Positions 15,646-23,858 of a stretch of DNA of 64,000 nucleotides are shown here, piece by piece (positions within the stretch are counted from its first letter, which is position 1; each line of letters opens with the position of its first letter). A program made the position numbers and the translations under genes. Under the pieces are notes generated by a model. It was not told the DNA's origin. It was given only the letters and a program-made list of their open reading frames with translations, and did no database searches. Source of the DNA: CAWCGU01 sp963795195 (lineage in GTDB: Bacteria > Actinomycetota > Thermoleophilia > Solirubrobacterales > 70-9); the NCBI GenBank assembly GCA_963795195.1, contig CAWCGU010000006.1, forward strand, positions 744,001-808,000, read 5' to 3'.

Positions 15646-16500
15646 GTGTCCTCGCGACCCAGACATGCCTCGGTCGGACTCGTGCTCGCCGCGATCGTCT
15701 CAGTCCAGATTGGCGCAGCGATCGCCACCGAGCTCTTCCCCGAGGCCGGCCCCACGGGAACCGTGGCGATGAGGCTGACGTTCGCCGCCTTGATCCTGGT
15801 CGCGATCTGGCGGCCGTCGCTGCAGGGCCTGCGTGGCGCCCGCGTCCGCGACGTCGTGCTTTTCGGCGTGGTCTTGATGGGAATGAACACCAGCTTCTAC
15901 CTGGCGCTGGACCGGATCCCGCTCGGTATCGCCGTCACGCTGGAGTTCGTCGGGCCGCTGGGCGTCGCGCTGGCAGGATCGCGCAGGCGCAGCGACCTTG
16001 TCTGGGCCGGCCTGGCGGGGCTGGGCATCTTGCTGCTGGCGCCGCTTCCCGGCGGGGACCTCGACTCCCTCGGGGTCGCGTTCGCGCTACTTGCGGGCGG
16101 CTTCTGGGGCGCCTACATCCTGCTCTCGGCGCGAATCGGTCGCGCTTTCGAAGGGGGAGAGGGCCTGGCGCTGGCGATGGTCGTCGCCGCCGCGCTCGTC
16201 CTCCCGGCCGGGATCGCCGAGGGCGGTGCGGATCTGCTCGACGCGGGGCTGCTCGCGGCCGGGGTCGCCGTCGCGGTGCTCAGCTCGGCGATTCCATATT
16301 CGCTCGAGCTGGAGGCGCTGCGTCGCCTCCCGCAGGGGGTTTTCGGCGTCCTGATGAGCCTCGAACCCGCAGTGGCCGCCTGCGCCGGCTTCGTGATCAT
16401 CGGCCAGGATCTCGCGGCAGGAGAGCTGCTCGCAATCGCTTTCGTCGTCGCGGCCAGCGCGGGTGCGCTGCGAAACGCCGCGCAGGTCGCCGAGGCCTAA
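15646..16500 (+). CDS. EamA/DMT-superfamily exporter (RhtA-like)
   Basis: A 284-aa membrane protein with ten predicted helices in two EamA repeats. G-M-N-T-S-F-Y-L-A-L-D-R-I-P-L-G near residue 80 and the second-repeat S-S-A-I-P-Y-S-L-E-L-E-A-L-R-R-L near 215 match the RhtA threonine/homoserine exporter branch, as does F-G-V-L-M-S-L-E-P near 230. It would export amino acids or similar small metabolites. It is a single gene with convergent neighbours downstream. Confidence 0.87.
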   Translation: MSSRPRHASVGLVLAAIVSVQIGAAIATELFPEAGPTGTVAMRLTFAALILVAIWRPSLQGLRGARVRDVVLFGVVLMGMNTSFYLALDRIPLGIAVTLEFVGPLGVALAGSRRRSDLVWAGLAGLGILLLAPLPGGDLDSLGVAFALLAGGFWGAYILLSARIGRAFEGGEGLALAMVVAAALVLPAGIAEGGADLLDAGLLAAGVAVAVLSSAIPYSLELEALRRLPQGVFGVLMSLEPAVAACAGFVIIGQDLAAGELLAIAFVVAASAGALRNAAQVAEA

Positions 16501-16513
16501 GCAGGCGGCTGCG

Positions 16514-17998
16514 TCAGCCGGCCTCGAACGCGCCTGCGTCAAGCCCACCGCCGGCGACCCGCGGGGAACCGGCCAGGTCGACTTCGCCGGGCAGGTCGCT
16601 CGCGACGCCGGCATCGATCGCCGCCGAGCCCGGTTGCGGCACCCCGGCGTCGAGCAGCGGATCCGCGTAGCGGCTGGTTGCGTCGAGCCCGGTGGTGGAG
16701 CGCCACGCTTCGAAACCGCGGAGCCGCTTGGTACGCCAGACCCAGATCGTCTGCTCGGTTGACCGGTCCGGCGCGAACCAGACGTTGCCTTCGAAGCTAA
16801 CCCCGCTGGGACGCTTGAACCAGTTGGTGACCATCAAGCCGGCATCCGTTGCGCGGAAGACGTTGTTGACGACGAGCACGTCGATCAGGCGATAGCTCAG
16901 CTCGACCGCTCCGATGCCGTCGCCGAGCTGATCGCTGTCGAGGATGGTGTTGTTGACGACCTGCACGCGCTCGGTCTTGCCCCGCCGGGTGTCGTAGCCG
17001 CCCATGATCAGCCCCGCGCGATCGCTCTCGACGATCAGGTTGTTGCGCACGAGCACGTCGGAGGTCGCACCGGTGCGATGCTCACTGGCCAGCTCGATCC
17101 CGAGGTTGGACCGAGTAACCCTGTTGCGCTCGATCACGATTCCCTGGCCACCGTCGACGTAGATCCCGCCGGCGCAGCGGCAGATCTGGCCGCCTGTCCG
17201 GTACGCGGGGTTCCCCAAGGTATCGACGTCGCTGACGTTGTTCTGGGCGATCACGCCGTTGCGTGCGCGGTCGTTGCGCCGGGCGGTTCCCTCGTAGCCG
17301 ATCGCGTCGATTCCGATGTTGTCGACGTTGAAGACGCTGTTGCCGACGATGCTCCAACCGTCGACGTTGCCGTTGACGGCGATCGCCTCACTCGAACCGA
17401 GCTTGAGGTCGTGCACCGAGTTTGACTCGATCGAGACCCCGCTGATCGGCGCGCGGCCAGAGGTCCCGTAGACGGCGATCCCATGTGCGTCGCCCCCACG
17501 GGTGCGGATGTCGTGAACGTCAAGGCCGCGCAGCGTGATGTTGCTCGACGTCCCTCTGATCCAGACGCCCGCAGGGGTGAACCGCCGCTTGCGGTCCTGG
17601 AGGTCGCGAAGCTCGATCCCGATGAATTCCAGGTTGGACTTGTTGACGATGTCGATCAGGCCCACCGCCTCACCGCCGCGCCCCTTCAGCCCCGCGCCGC
17701 TGATCGTGACCGCCTCGCCGGGATGTGCGAAGAAGGTGATCGGGTTGCCAGGCTCTCCGGAGACCTCAACCACTACTCGTTCGTTGTAGGTGCCGCCCCG
17801 GATGTCCACGGCCGAGCCCGGCGCAACGGACCTCGCCGCGTGGGAAATCGTCCGCCAGGGAGCTTCGGCGCTGCCGGCCGCCGCGTCGTTGCCATCAGGC
17901 GAGACGTAGAAGGTCGCCCGTTCTTGGGCTGTCTCGGCCTTGCCCGCGGCGGCAATCGCAAGCAGCGCAACCAGGGTCGCTGTCGCAACTCGCCTCAT
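16514..17998 (-). CDS. Secreted right-handed parallel beta-helix protein
   Basis: A 494-aa exported protein. An Arg-led signal peptide ends around residue 22. Y-V-S-P-D-G-N-D-A-A-A-G-S near residue 32 and P-W-R-T-I-S-H-A-A are the start of the DUF1565/pectate-lyase-like beta-helix fold. Repeated coils of the type V-x-N-N-x-I with Asn ladders (I-E-S-N-S-V, I-A-Q-N-N-V, V-R-N-N-L-I, V-N-N-T-I, V-V-N-N-V-F) follow from ~140 to ~400. No catalytic residues can be assigned; carbohydrate binding or lysis is plausible. It starts only 4 bases after the glutamine synthetase stop, so it may be cotranscribed with it despite the unrelated function. Confidence 0.82.
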   Translation of the reverse strand: MRRVATATLVALLAIAAAGKAETAQERATFYVSPDGNDAAAGSAEAPWRTISHAARSVAPGSAVDIRGGTYNERVVVEVSGEPGNPITFFAHPGEAVTISGAGLKGRGGEAVGLIDIVNKSNLEFIGIELRDLQDRKRRFTPAGVWIRGTSSNITLRGLDVHDIRTRGGDAHGIAVYGTSGRAPISGVSIESNSVHDLKLGSSEAIAVNGNVDGWSIVGNSVFNVDNIGIDAIGYEGTARRNDRARNGVIAQNNVSDVDTLGNPAYRTGGQICRCAGGIYVDGGQGIVIERNRVTRSNLGIELASEHRTGATSDVLVRNNLIVESDRAGLIMGGYDTRRGKTERVQVVNNTILDSDQLGDGIGAVELSYRLIDVLVVNNVFRATDAGLMVTNWFKRPSGVSFEGNVWFAPDRSTEQTIWVWRTKRLRGFEAWRSTTGLDATSRYADPLLDAGVPQPGSAAIDAGVASDLPGEVDLAGSPRVAGGGLDAGAFEAG

Positions 17999-18002
17999 CG
18001 GG

Positions 18003-19367
18003 CTAAAGGACCGGCAGGAACCGCTCGATCTCCCAGGGAGTCACCTGTACCCGGTACTCCTCCCACTCCTGGCGCTTGACCTCGATGAAGCGCTTGAAGG
18101 TGTGCTCGCCGAGCACGCGCAGGACCAGCTCTGACTCGGCCGCGATCTCGATCGCCTCCCCGAGCGTCTCCGGCAGCTGTTCGATGCCGCGCTGGGCGCG
18201 CTCCTCGGGAGTCAGGTGATAGAGGTTCTGCTCCATCGGCTCGGGTAGCTCATAGCCCTTCTCGATGCCCTCGAGTCCCGCGTGCAGCATCCCCGCGAAG
18301 CAGAGGTAGGGGTTGCAGGCGGGATCGGGGCAGCGCAGCTCCGCGCGGGTCGCCCCCTCCTTGCCGGGGTGATAAAGCGGTACCCGGATCAGCGCCGAGC
18401 GGTTGCGCCGCGACCATGCGAGGTAGACCGGTGCCTCGAAGCCGGGCACCAGACGCTTGTAGGAATTGACCCACTGCGCGAACAGCGGCGCGATCTCACG
18501 CGCGTGCTTGAGCTGGCCGGCGATGAACGACTTGGCGGTCGGCGAGAGGAAGTACTGGTCATCGGGATCGAAGAAGGCGTTACGGCCGTCCTTTGCGAGC
18601 GACTGGTGGACGTGCATCCCGGAGCCGTTCTCGCCGAACAGTGGCTTCGGCATGAAGGTCGCGTGCCAGCCGTGCTTGAGGGCGTACTCCTTGACCGTGA
18701 TCCGGTAGGTCATGCAATCGTCGGACATCGCCAGCGCGTCCTTGTAACGCATATCGACCTCGTGCTGGGAGGGGCCGACCTCATGGTGGGCGTACTCGAC
18801 ATGGATGCCGAGCTGCTCGAGCGCGAGGATCGTCTCGCGGCGTACGTCGGAGCCGGCGTCGAGCGTGGTCAGGTCGAAGTAGCCGCCCTCGTCGAGCACC
18901 TCCGGCACGCCGCCCTCGGGTCGCGCGGAGCGAAAGTAGAAATACTCCAGCTCGGGGCCGATGTTGTAGGCCTCGAAGCCCATCTCCTCGGCGCGGCGCA
19001 GCGCCCTCCGCAGAATCCAGCGCGGGTCGCCCTCGTAGGGCTCGCCTCCGGGCACCTGGATGTCGCAGAACATCCGGCCGGTCGTCTTCTCCTCGGGCGC
19101 CCAGGGCAGCACGTCGAAGGTGGAGGGATCGGGCATCGCGATCATGTCTGACTCTTCGATCGGGTTGAAGCCCGTGATCGAGGAACCGTCGAAGCCCATC
19201 CCGCCCTCGAAGGCATCCTCGAGCTCAGAAGAGTTGATCGAAAAGCTCTTGAGCTGGCCCAGCACGTCGGTGAACCAGAGCCGTATGAAGCGAACGTCGC
19301 GCTCGGCGACCTGCTTCATGACGTCTTCGGCGGTCTGATTCGGGGTCGCTGGGGAGCTGTCGGCCAT
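18003..19367 (-). CDS. glnA: Glutamine synthetase, type I (alpha-like)
   Basis: A 454-aa GS-I enzyme forming glutamine from glutamate, ammonia and ATP. The beta-grasp domain contains G-F-D-G-S-S-I-x-G near residue 72; metal-ligand motifs G-P-E-L-E-Y-F near 143 and H-H-E-V-G-P-S-Q-H-E near 200, the H-x-H in G-S-G-M-H-V-H near 250 and the R-N-R-S-A-L-I-R-V-P ATP site near 315 follow. It lacks the long insertions of the adenylylated GSI-beta type and resembles the short alpha type of Firmicutes and thermophiles, though a Tyr is present in N-L-Y-H-L-T-P-E-E. The ATG at 19367 has a strong GGAGG site. Feedback or repressor control is more likely than adenylylation. Confidence 0.92.
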   Translation of the reverse strand: MADSSPATPNQTAEDVMKQVAERDVRFIRLWFTDVLGQLKSFSINSSELEDAFEGGMGFDGSSITGFNPIEESDMIAMPDPSTFDVLPWAPEEKTTGRMFCDIQVPGGEPYEGDPRWILRRALRRAEEMGFEAYNIGPELEYFYFRSARPEGGVPEVLDEGGYFDLTTLDAGSDVRRETILALEQLGIHVEYAHHEVGPSQHEVDMRYKDALAMSDDCMTYRITVKEYALKHGWHATFMPKPLFGENGSGMHVHQSLAKDGRNAFFDPDDQYFLSPTAKSFIAGQLKHAREIAPLFAQWVNSYKRLVPGFEAPVYLAWSRRNRSALIRVPLYHPGKEGATRAELRCPDPACNPYLCFAGMLHAGLEGIEKGYELPEPMEQNLYHLTPEERAQRGIEQLPETLGEAIEIAAESELVLRVLGEHTFKRFIEVKRQEWEEYRVQVTPWEIERFLPVL

Positions 19368-19442
19368 CGGTGCCTCCGTGCGTGGGGTGAATGGAGCGCC
19401 AGAGGGTATCCCGGACTGCAAATCGGTAGGAAACGCGCTATA

Positions 19443-19459
19443 ACTTACATCAAGTAAGT
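19443..19459. promoter_or_regulatory. Inverted repeat ACTTAC-N5-GTAAGT, candidate operator
   Basis: An exact 6-bp inverted repeat with 5-base spacer sits in an AT-rich patch between the divergent glnA and CMD-like genes, ~95 bases from the latter's start. It resembles sites bound by HxlR/PadR-type regulators; no such regulator is in the window. Confidence 0.45.
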
Positions 19460-19554
19460 ACCTAGCTAAAAGTAAAGTAAAGAAGATTCCTGGGGTCTGA
19501 TCCGAACCGGCCCGCCGGTCGTAGGAAAGGATCCCTCAGCGGAAGGAAACAGCC

Positions 19555-20121
19555 GTGACAGTCAAGACCGACTACAGCCGATTCGACATCCACGACGAGC
19601 TGACCGCGCCGGACGGCAGCGCGCCAATACTCAAGAGCATCGGCACCACCGGGGCCGAGATTTCGAAGTTCGTCGGCACGCTCGCAGGCGCCCCCGCGGC
19701 CCTGCGCGGCTACACGCGGATGCGCTCGGAGTTGCGCGCCGGGGTTCTCCCCGAACCGACCCGTCGGCGGATCGCGCTCGGCGTTGCCGAGCGTCGTGGC
19801 GACAGCTACGGCATCGGGGTCAACGCAACGGCCGCACGGGCAGCAGGGCTCGGACTCGACGAGATATCGCGGGCTCGCAGCTTCACCTCGGCCGATCCGA
19901 GGGAGGCAGCGCTGCTCGCCTTCGTCGCCGACGCCACCGCCTCCGAGGATTGGCCCCAGAACCATCTGCTCGAGGAAGCTCGCGAGGTCGATTGGACCGA
20001 CGAACAGCTGCTCGAAGCACTTGCCCACGCCGCCCTCAGCGAGTTCGAGAGCCTGATCGCGAGGACCGGGGCCCTGCCCCAGGACCACAGCGCCCCGCGA
20101 GTGCTTCCCTCAGCCGCCTGA
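19555..20121 (+). CDS. Carboxymuconolactone-decarboxylase/AhpD-like protein without catalytic Cys pair
   Basis: A 188-aa all-helical protein. The central R-R-R-I-A-L-G-V-A-E-R-R-G-D-S-Y-G-I-G-V-N-A-T-A... region (~66-100) has the layout of CMD/AhpD domains, where E-x(5)-C-x2-C-x2-H is expected, but here Asp-Ser-Tyr replaces the redox Cys and no CxxC occurs. The C-terminal helices L-L-E-A-L-A-H-A-A-L-S-E-F-E also fit the fold. It is therefore probably not a peroxidase. The GTG start follows a GGAAGGAAAC ribosome-binding site. A strong hairpin terminates the gene at 20142-20167. Confidence 0.65.
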   Translation: MTVKTDYSRFDIHDELTAPDGSAPILKSIGTTGAEISKFVGTLAGAPAALRGYTRMRSELRAGVLPEPTRRRIALGVAERRGDSYGIGVNATAARAAGLGLDEISRARSFTSADPREAALLAFVADATASEDWPQNHLLEEAREVDWTDEQLLEALAHAALSEFESLIARTGALPQDHSAPRVLPSAA

Positions 20122-20141
20122 CCGTATCCGGACCCCTCCTG

Positions 20142-20167
20142 CGCGCGCCCGCTCCGGCGGGCGCGCG
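20142..20167 (+). terminator. GC-rich hairpin terminator after the CMD-like gene
   Basis: An 11-bp perfect stem (CGCGCGCCCGC and complement) with a TCCG loop starts 20 bases after the stop codon. It precedes the next promoter box at 20182, isolating the two genes. A short GTGGTT follows in place of a U-tract. Confidence 0.6.
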
Positions 20168-20181
20168 TGGTTGCACGCAAC

Positions 20182-20187
20182 TAGGCT
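20182..20187 (+). promoter_or_regulatory. Putative -10 box (TAGGCT) fixing the hydrolase start
   Basis: TAGGCT ends 7 bases before the GTG at 20195. A TTG at 20171 would place the box inside the coding sequence, so 20195 is the better start. Confidence 0.45.
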
Positions 20188-20194
20188 TGAGTTG

Positions 20195-21004
20195 GTGCTT
20201 CCTGAGACCGAAGTGATCGAGGTCGGCGACCTGCGGATCGGTTATCGGCGTGCCGGCTCCGGCCCGCCTGTGGTGCTCATTCACGGCGGGCTCAGCGACA
20301 GTCGAGAGTGGCGCATCCAGCTCGAGGGGCTCTCGGACGAGTTCACGGTGCTCGCCTGGGATGCGCCGGGCTGCGGGGCCTCTTCAGACCCCTCCCCCAC
20401 GTTCCGCATCCCGGACTATGCCGACTGCGTCGCGGCCTGGATGGCGGGGACCGGGTTCAAGCGCGCACACATCGTCGGCCTCTCGTTTGGTTCGTGCGTC
20501 GCAATCGAGTTCGCGCGCCGTCACTCGGAAGCGGCTCGTTCGCTCACGCTCGCATCCGCTTACGCGGGCTGGGCCGGATCTTTGCCGCCAGACGTCGTGG
20601 AGCAGCGCCTGCAGGGCGCGCTCACCGACATCAACCGCCCCCCCGAGGAGGTCGCCCGGGAGTTCGTGCCCAGCCTGCTGACCCCAAACGCTCCGGAGGC
20701 GCTCGTCAACGAGCTCCTTGAGATCACGGCCGACTTCCGGCAGTCCGGCGCGCGCACGATGGTCCATGCGATGGCAGAGGCTGATCTGCGCGATGCGCTG
20801 GCAGCGATCAAATTACCGACGCTGCTCGTTTACGGAGCTCAGGACGACCGCTCGCCGCTCGCGGTGGCTGAGGAGATCCGGAGCCTGGTCGCCGATGCGG
20901 CCTTGATCCGGCTGCGCGGCGCCAGCCACCAGCTGAACATGGAGGCCGGTCTCGCTTTCAACGAAGAGCTTCGAAGGTTCCTGCGCCGCTCGGCCGGCCA
21001 GTAG
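20195..21004 (+). CDS. Alpha/beta-fold hydrolase
   Basis: A 269-aa hydrolase of the abhydrolase_6 type. H-G-G-L near residue 30 forms the oxyanion hole, G-L-S-F-G-S near 99 the nucleophile elbow, G-A-Q-D-D-R-S near 216 supplies the acid and G-A-S-H-Q near 244 the His, so the triad is complete. A cap domain of ~60 residues follows the elbow. The start at 20195 is supported by the leaderless box; a TTG 24 bases upstream is an alternative. The substrate is unknown. Confidence 0.85.
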   Translation: MLPETEVIEVGDLRIGYRRAGSGPPVVLIHGGLSDSREWRIQLEGLSDEFTVLAWDAPGCGASSDPSPTFRIPDYADCVAAWMAGTGFKRAHIVGLSFGSCVAIEFARRHSEAARSLTLASAYAGWAGSLPPDVVEQRLQGALTDINRPPEEVAREFVPSLLTPNAPEALVNELLEITADFRQSGARTMVHAMAEADLRDALAAIKLPTLLVYGAQDDRSPLAVAEEIRSLVADAALIRLRGASHQLNMEAGLAFNEELRRFLRRSAGQ

Positions 21005-21014
21005 TGCGCCCGTA

Positions 21015-21806
21015 CTAGCGGATCGGCGCGACCCGAATCTTGTCGACGCCGGCGGGGGTGAAGCCGAGCGCGTCGGAGGCGGCGAGAGTGAGATCCCAAT
21101 CCGCGTTATTCGCGTAGGGACCGCGGTCGATCACGCGCACGCGCTCGAACTCGCTGCCGTAGGCGACCGTCACCTTGGTGCCGCAGGGAAGCGTGCGATG
21201 CGCGACTCCCATCGTCGAGCGCTTCAGGGTCGTTCCACAGGCCGTCTGAGAGCCGTAGAAACCAGGGCCGTACCAGGTGGCGATGCTCTTGCGCATCGTT
21301 TGCTTGAGCGCGCCGCGGGTTTCGGCATCGACGACACCGTCGGGGTCGAGCCCGCCGTCCCTCTGCAGGGATCGGACGGCGCGGTCGGTCTGGGTGCCGA
21401 AGCGGAGGCCGAGGCCGAGCGGGGTCCGGCTGGCCCGGAGCACCTGGACCTCCGTCGCGCGCAGAACCCAGTTGAGCGTCTTCACGTCGTCGCCACAATC
21501 GCCGAGGTCGAGGACTCGCTCACCGAATTCAGCGGCCGGGCAAGAGTCCTCTGCCGCAGGCTCGGAGGGGGTCGCCGTCTCCTGGCTATCGACCGGGCCG
21601 ACAGGTGCGGCCGCAGGCTCGCTATTGCCGCCGACCCCACCCGACTCGGCGGCGCGGGCACCGGAGACCGCGGCGAAGACCATCACGAAGACCGCCAACA
21701 CGAACGCCCAGAGGGCAGCCCGATCAGGCCGGCTCACCCATCCGGGCTCCTGGCGCTTTCGTCGATTTCTGCTCACGCGTTCGCGCGGCTCGGTCGCTTC
21801 GCTCAT
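21015..21806 (-). CDS. RlpA-like double-psi beta-barrel protein with peptidoglycan-binding-like domain
   Basis: A 263-aa (or 240-aa) exported protein acting at the cell wall. A basic N-terminus and one hydrophobic segment (A-L-W-A-F-V-L-A-V-F-V-M-V) act as signal or anchor, followed by a Ser/Pro/Ala linker. Residues ~95-170 resemble a peptidoglycan-binding-1 module (L-D-L-G-D-C-G-D-D-V-K-T-L-N-W, then F-G-x-Q-T-D-R-A-V). The C-terminal RlpA barrel contains A-T-W-Y-G-P-G-F, G-T-T-L, A-H-R-T-L-P-C-G-T-K-V and V-I-D-R-G-P-Y. A GTG at 21737 with an AGGAG site gives a cleaner signal peptide and more room for the c-di-AMP riboswitch than the ATG at 21806, and may be the real start. Confidence 0.88.
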   Translation of the reverse strand: MSEATEPRERVSRNRRKRQEPGWVSRPDRAALWAFVLAVFVMVFAAVSGARAAESGGVGGNSEPAAAPVGPVDSQETATPSEPAAEDSCPAAEFGERVLDLGDCGDDVKTLNWVLRATEVQVLRASRTPLGLGLRFGTQTDRAVRSLQRDGGLDPDGVVDAETRGALKQTMRKSIATWYGPGFYGSQTACGTTLKRSTMGVAHRTLPCGTKVTVAYGSEFERVRVIDRGPYANNADWDLTLAASDALGFTPAGVDKIRVAPIR

Positions 21807-21816
21807 AGCTGTCGGG

Positions 21817-21952
21817 GCCGCTTACGGGGTTAGCTGACGGGCTCGCGCGCAAAATTGCGCGCTACACAGGCATCAGCCTGCGATTCGCCCCAACTGGTGG
21901 GTCCCCCGCTCTTCGCCGGTATGTGGGCGAAGACTCAGCGGTGAAGCTCGGC
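21817..21952 (-). ncRNA. c-di-AMP riboswitch (ydaO/yuaA class)
   Basis: On the minus strand the leader contains the hallmarks of this aptamer: a closing stem GCC(GA)GCTT at the 5' side with AAGCGGC at the 3' side, the conserved AGCGGGGGACCCACC and TTGGGGCGAATCGCAGG blocks, and the 3' signature CCCGTCAGCTAACC followed by GTAAGCGG. Two variable hairpins (CTTCGCC/GGCGAAG and GCGCGC/GCGCGC) lie between. It is immediately upstream of the RlpA-like wall gene. In actinobacteria this riboswitch commonly controls wall hydrolases and is normally OFF when c-di-AMP is bound; that direction is from the family, not visible here. Confidence 0.87.
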
Positions 21953-22103
21953 AGACTAACAAACGATCGGACGGAAGCCAGGCACAAATAGCGCTATTTG
22001 CAACAGGCCCCTATCCGACCCTTAACAAGACACTCACAGCCCCCTCCCCCTCCACACGCGACCTCTCGGTGGTCGATAGGGACGTTCGGCGTGTCGGGGG
22101 GCA

Positions 22104-22109
22104 TATTCT
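22104..22109 (+). promoter_or_regulatory. Putative -10 box (TATTCT) of the SDR gene
   Basis: TATTCT ends 6 bases before the GTG at 22116. The stretch from the riboswitch to this box (21953-22103) otherwise shows nothing I can name beyond a half-site GACGTTCGGCG at 22081. Confidence 0.4.
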
Positions 22110-22115
22110 GGGGGC

Positions 22116-22944
22116 GTGGGTGGAGCGCTTGTTACCGGTGCCGGCGGGGGGCTTGGGCTTGAGATCGCGCGTGCGCTTGCGGCACACGGGCTGACCGTTC
22201 ACCTCACGGACGTCGACGCCGCCCGGGTGGTCGCCGCGGCCGGGGAGATCGACGGGGGCGCCTGGGGGTCGCCGCTCGACGTTCGCGACCCCGAGGCCTG
22301 CCTCGCGGCGGCTCGGGAGACCGCCGAGCGGACCGGATCGCTTGACGTCTGGGTCAACAACGCCGGCATCCTCTCCACCGGCGTCACCTGGGAGCAGGAC
22401 GCCGAACTGCGCCAGGCCGTGATGGACGTCAACGCCCACGGCACCTTCAACGGCACGCTCGCCGCGCTCGAGCTGATGAGGCCGGCTGGGCGCGGGCACA
22501 TCATCAACATCGTCTCCCTCGCCGGCCTGGTTGCGACGCCCGGGGAGGCACTCTACGCCGCGTCCAAGCATGCGGCGATCGCCTTCACGATCGGCACGCT
22601 GCACGATCTGCGCCGAAGCGGCGTCCGGGACATACAGTTATCCGCGGTCTGTCCCGACGGCATCTGGACGCCGATGCTCGAGGACAAGCTCGACGACCCC
22701 GACGCCGCACTGTCGTTCTCCGGCCACTTCATGTCACCACGAGAGGTTGCGGGACACGTCGCCGGACTGCTCGACCGCCCCCGCGTGGTCGCTGGCCATC
22801 CCGAGGTACCGGGGCGCGTTCGTGCGCCTCGTCGACCTGATGCCCGGCCTCACCCAGCGCGCGCTCGGGCTGGTGATCGCCGACGCGCGGCGAAAGCAGA
22901 AGCGCTGGAAGAAGCGAATCGAGCGCGGCAAGTTACCTCGCTAG
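22116..22944 (+). CDS. Short-chain dehydrogenase/reductase, C-terminal frameshift
   Basis: An SDR with the cofactor loop T-G-A-G-G-G-L-G near residue 7, N-N-A-G near 82, catalytic Ser in I-V-S-L-A-G and Y-A-A-S-K near 149. From about 22790 the annotated frame turns into Arg/Pro-rich noise, whereas the next frame gives a normal SDR tail (L-A-I-P-R-Y-R-G-A-F-V-R-L, then a basic C-terminus ending K-L-P-R at 22944). Removing one G (GTC-G-CTG) restores 275 residues; the span is 829 bases, one more than a multiple of three. It is probably an oxidoreductase on a lipid or steroid-like alcohol, like similar cmrA-type SDRs. Confidence 0.82.
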
Positions 22945-23015
22945 AAGCGAACGATGCCCCCTGAGCCCAAGCCCCCTGGCCTGAAGCGCCATCGTTCGGG
23001 TGTGGAGGCTTAAGC

Positions 23016-23807
23016 TCAGGCGCCCTTCCAGGCCGGGGGGCGCTTCTCGGCGAACGCGATCGCTCCCTCCATCGCGTCCGCGGAGGTCATCACCGGCAGC
23101 ACGGCCTCACCCATCCTGTCCCAGCCCTCCTCCTCAGACCAGTCGACCGCGTCGCGGACGATGGACTTCGAGGCGGCCAGAGCCAGGGGTGCGTTGGCGG
23201 CGACTCTTGCCGCGAGCTCGAGTGCCGCGACAAGCGCGCCTCCCGGCTCGGCGACGATGTTGACGAGCCCCAGGGAGTAGGCGCGCTCGACGTCGATCGG
23301 GTCTCCGGTCAGTGCCAGCTCCATCGCCGCGTGGTACGGGATCCGGTTCGGCAGGCGCAGCAGCCCGCCCGCGGCCGCGACCAGCCCGCGCTTCACCTCC
23401 GGGATGCCGAGGCGGGCGTCACGCGCGGCGACGATCAGGTCGCAGGAGAGCGCGATCTCGAGGCCGCCGGCCAGCGCGAAACCCTCGATCGCCGCGATCA
23501 GCGGCTTCTCTGGCGGCTTTCGGGTGATCCCGGCCCAGCCTCGCCCTTCAACCGTCGAGCCCTCGCCGCGCACGAGCGCCTTCAGATCCATGCCGGCGCT
23601 GAAGCCGCCTCCTGCCCCGGTCAGGATCCCGACCCGGATGTCGTTGCCACGGTCGAGCTCCTCGATCGCCGCGGCGATCCCCTCGGCGGTCGCCTGGTCG
23701 ATCGAGTTTCGGGCCCGCTCGCGGTTGATCGTGATCACGAGCACGTCGTCGCGGCGCTCCATCAGCACGCGGTCGGCGGGCTCTGCTGCGGGGACGTCGT
23801 CGGCCAT
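23016..23807 (-). CDS. Enoyl-CoA hydratase/isomerase (crotonase) family protein
   Basis: A 263-aa crotonase-fold enzyme. The oxyanion-hole segments are G-F-S-A-G-M-D-L-K near residue 65 and the A-L-A-G-G-L-E-I-A-L-S-C-D-L block near 108; a Glu in G-I-P-E-V-K-R-G-L near 133 fits the first catalytic Glu, while the second is not evident, so hydratase versus isomerase/other cannot be decided. The ATG at 23807 has a GAGGAG site. It lies in a convergent pair with the SDR upstream in the window and starts 51 bases from the stop of the secreted protein gene. Confidence 0.87.
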   Translation of the reverse strand: MADDVPAAEPADRVLMERRDDVLVITINRERARNSIDQATAEGIAAAIEELDRGNDIRVGILTGAGGGFSAGMDLKALVRGEGSTVEGRGWAGITRKPPEKPLIAAIEGFALAGGLEIALSCDLIVAARDARLGIPEVKRGLVAAAGGLLRLPNRIPYHAAMELALTGDPIDVERAYSLGLVNIVAEPGGALVAALELAARVAANAPLALAASKSIVRDAVDWSEEEGWDRMGEAVLPVMTSADAMEGAIAFAEKRPPAWKGA

Positions 23808-23858
23808 CTGGTCTCCTCGGTCGGTCGTCGGCTTGGGGAGCGGGACGCTAACCGACAC

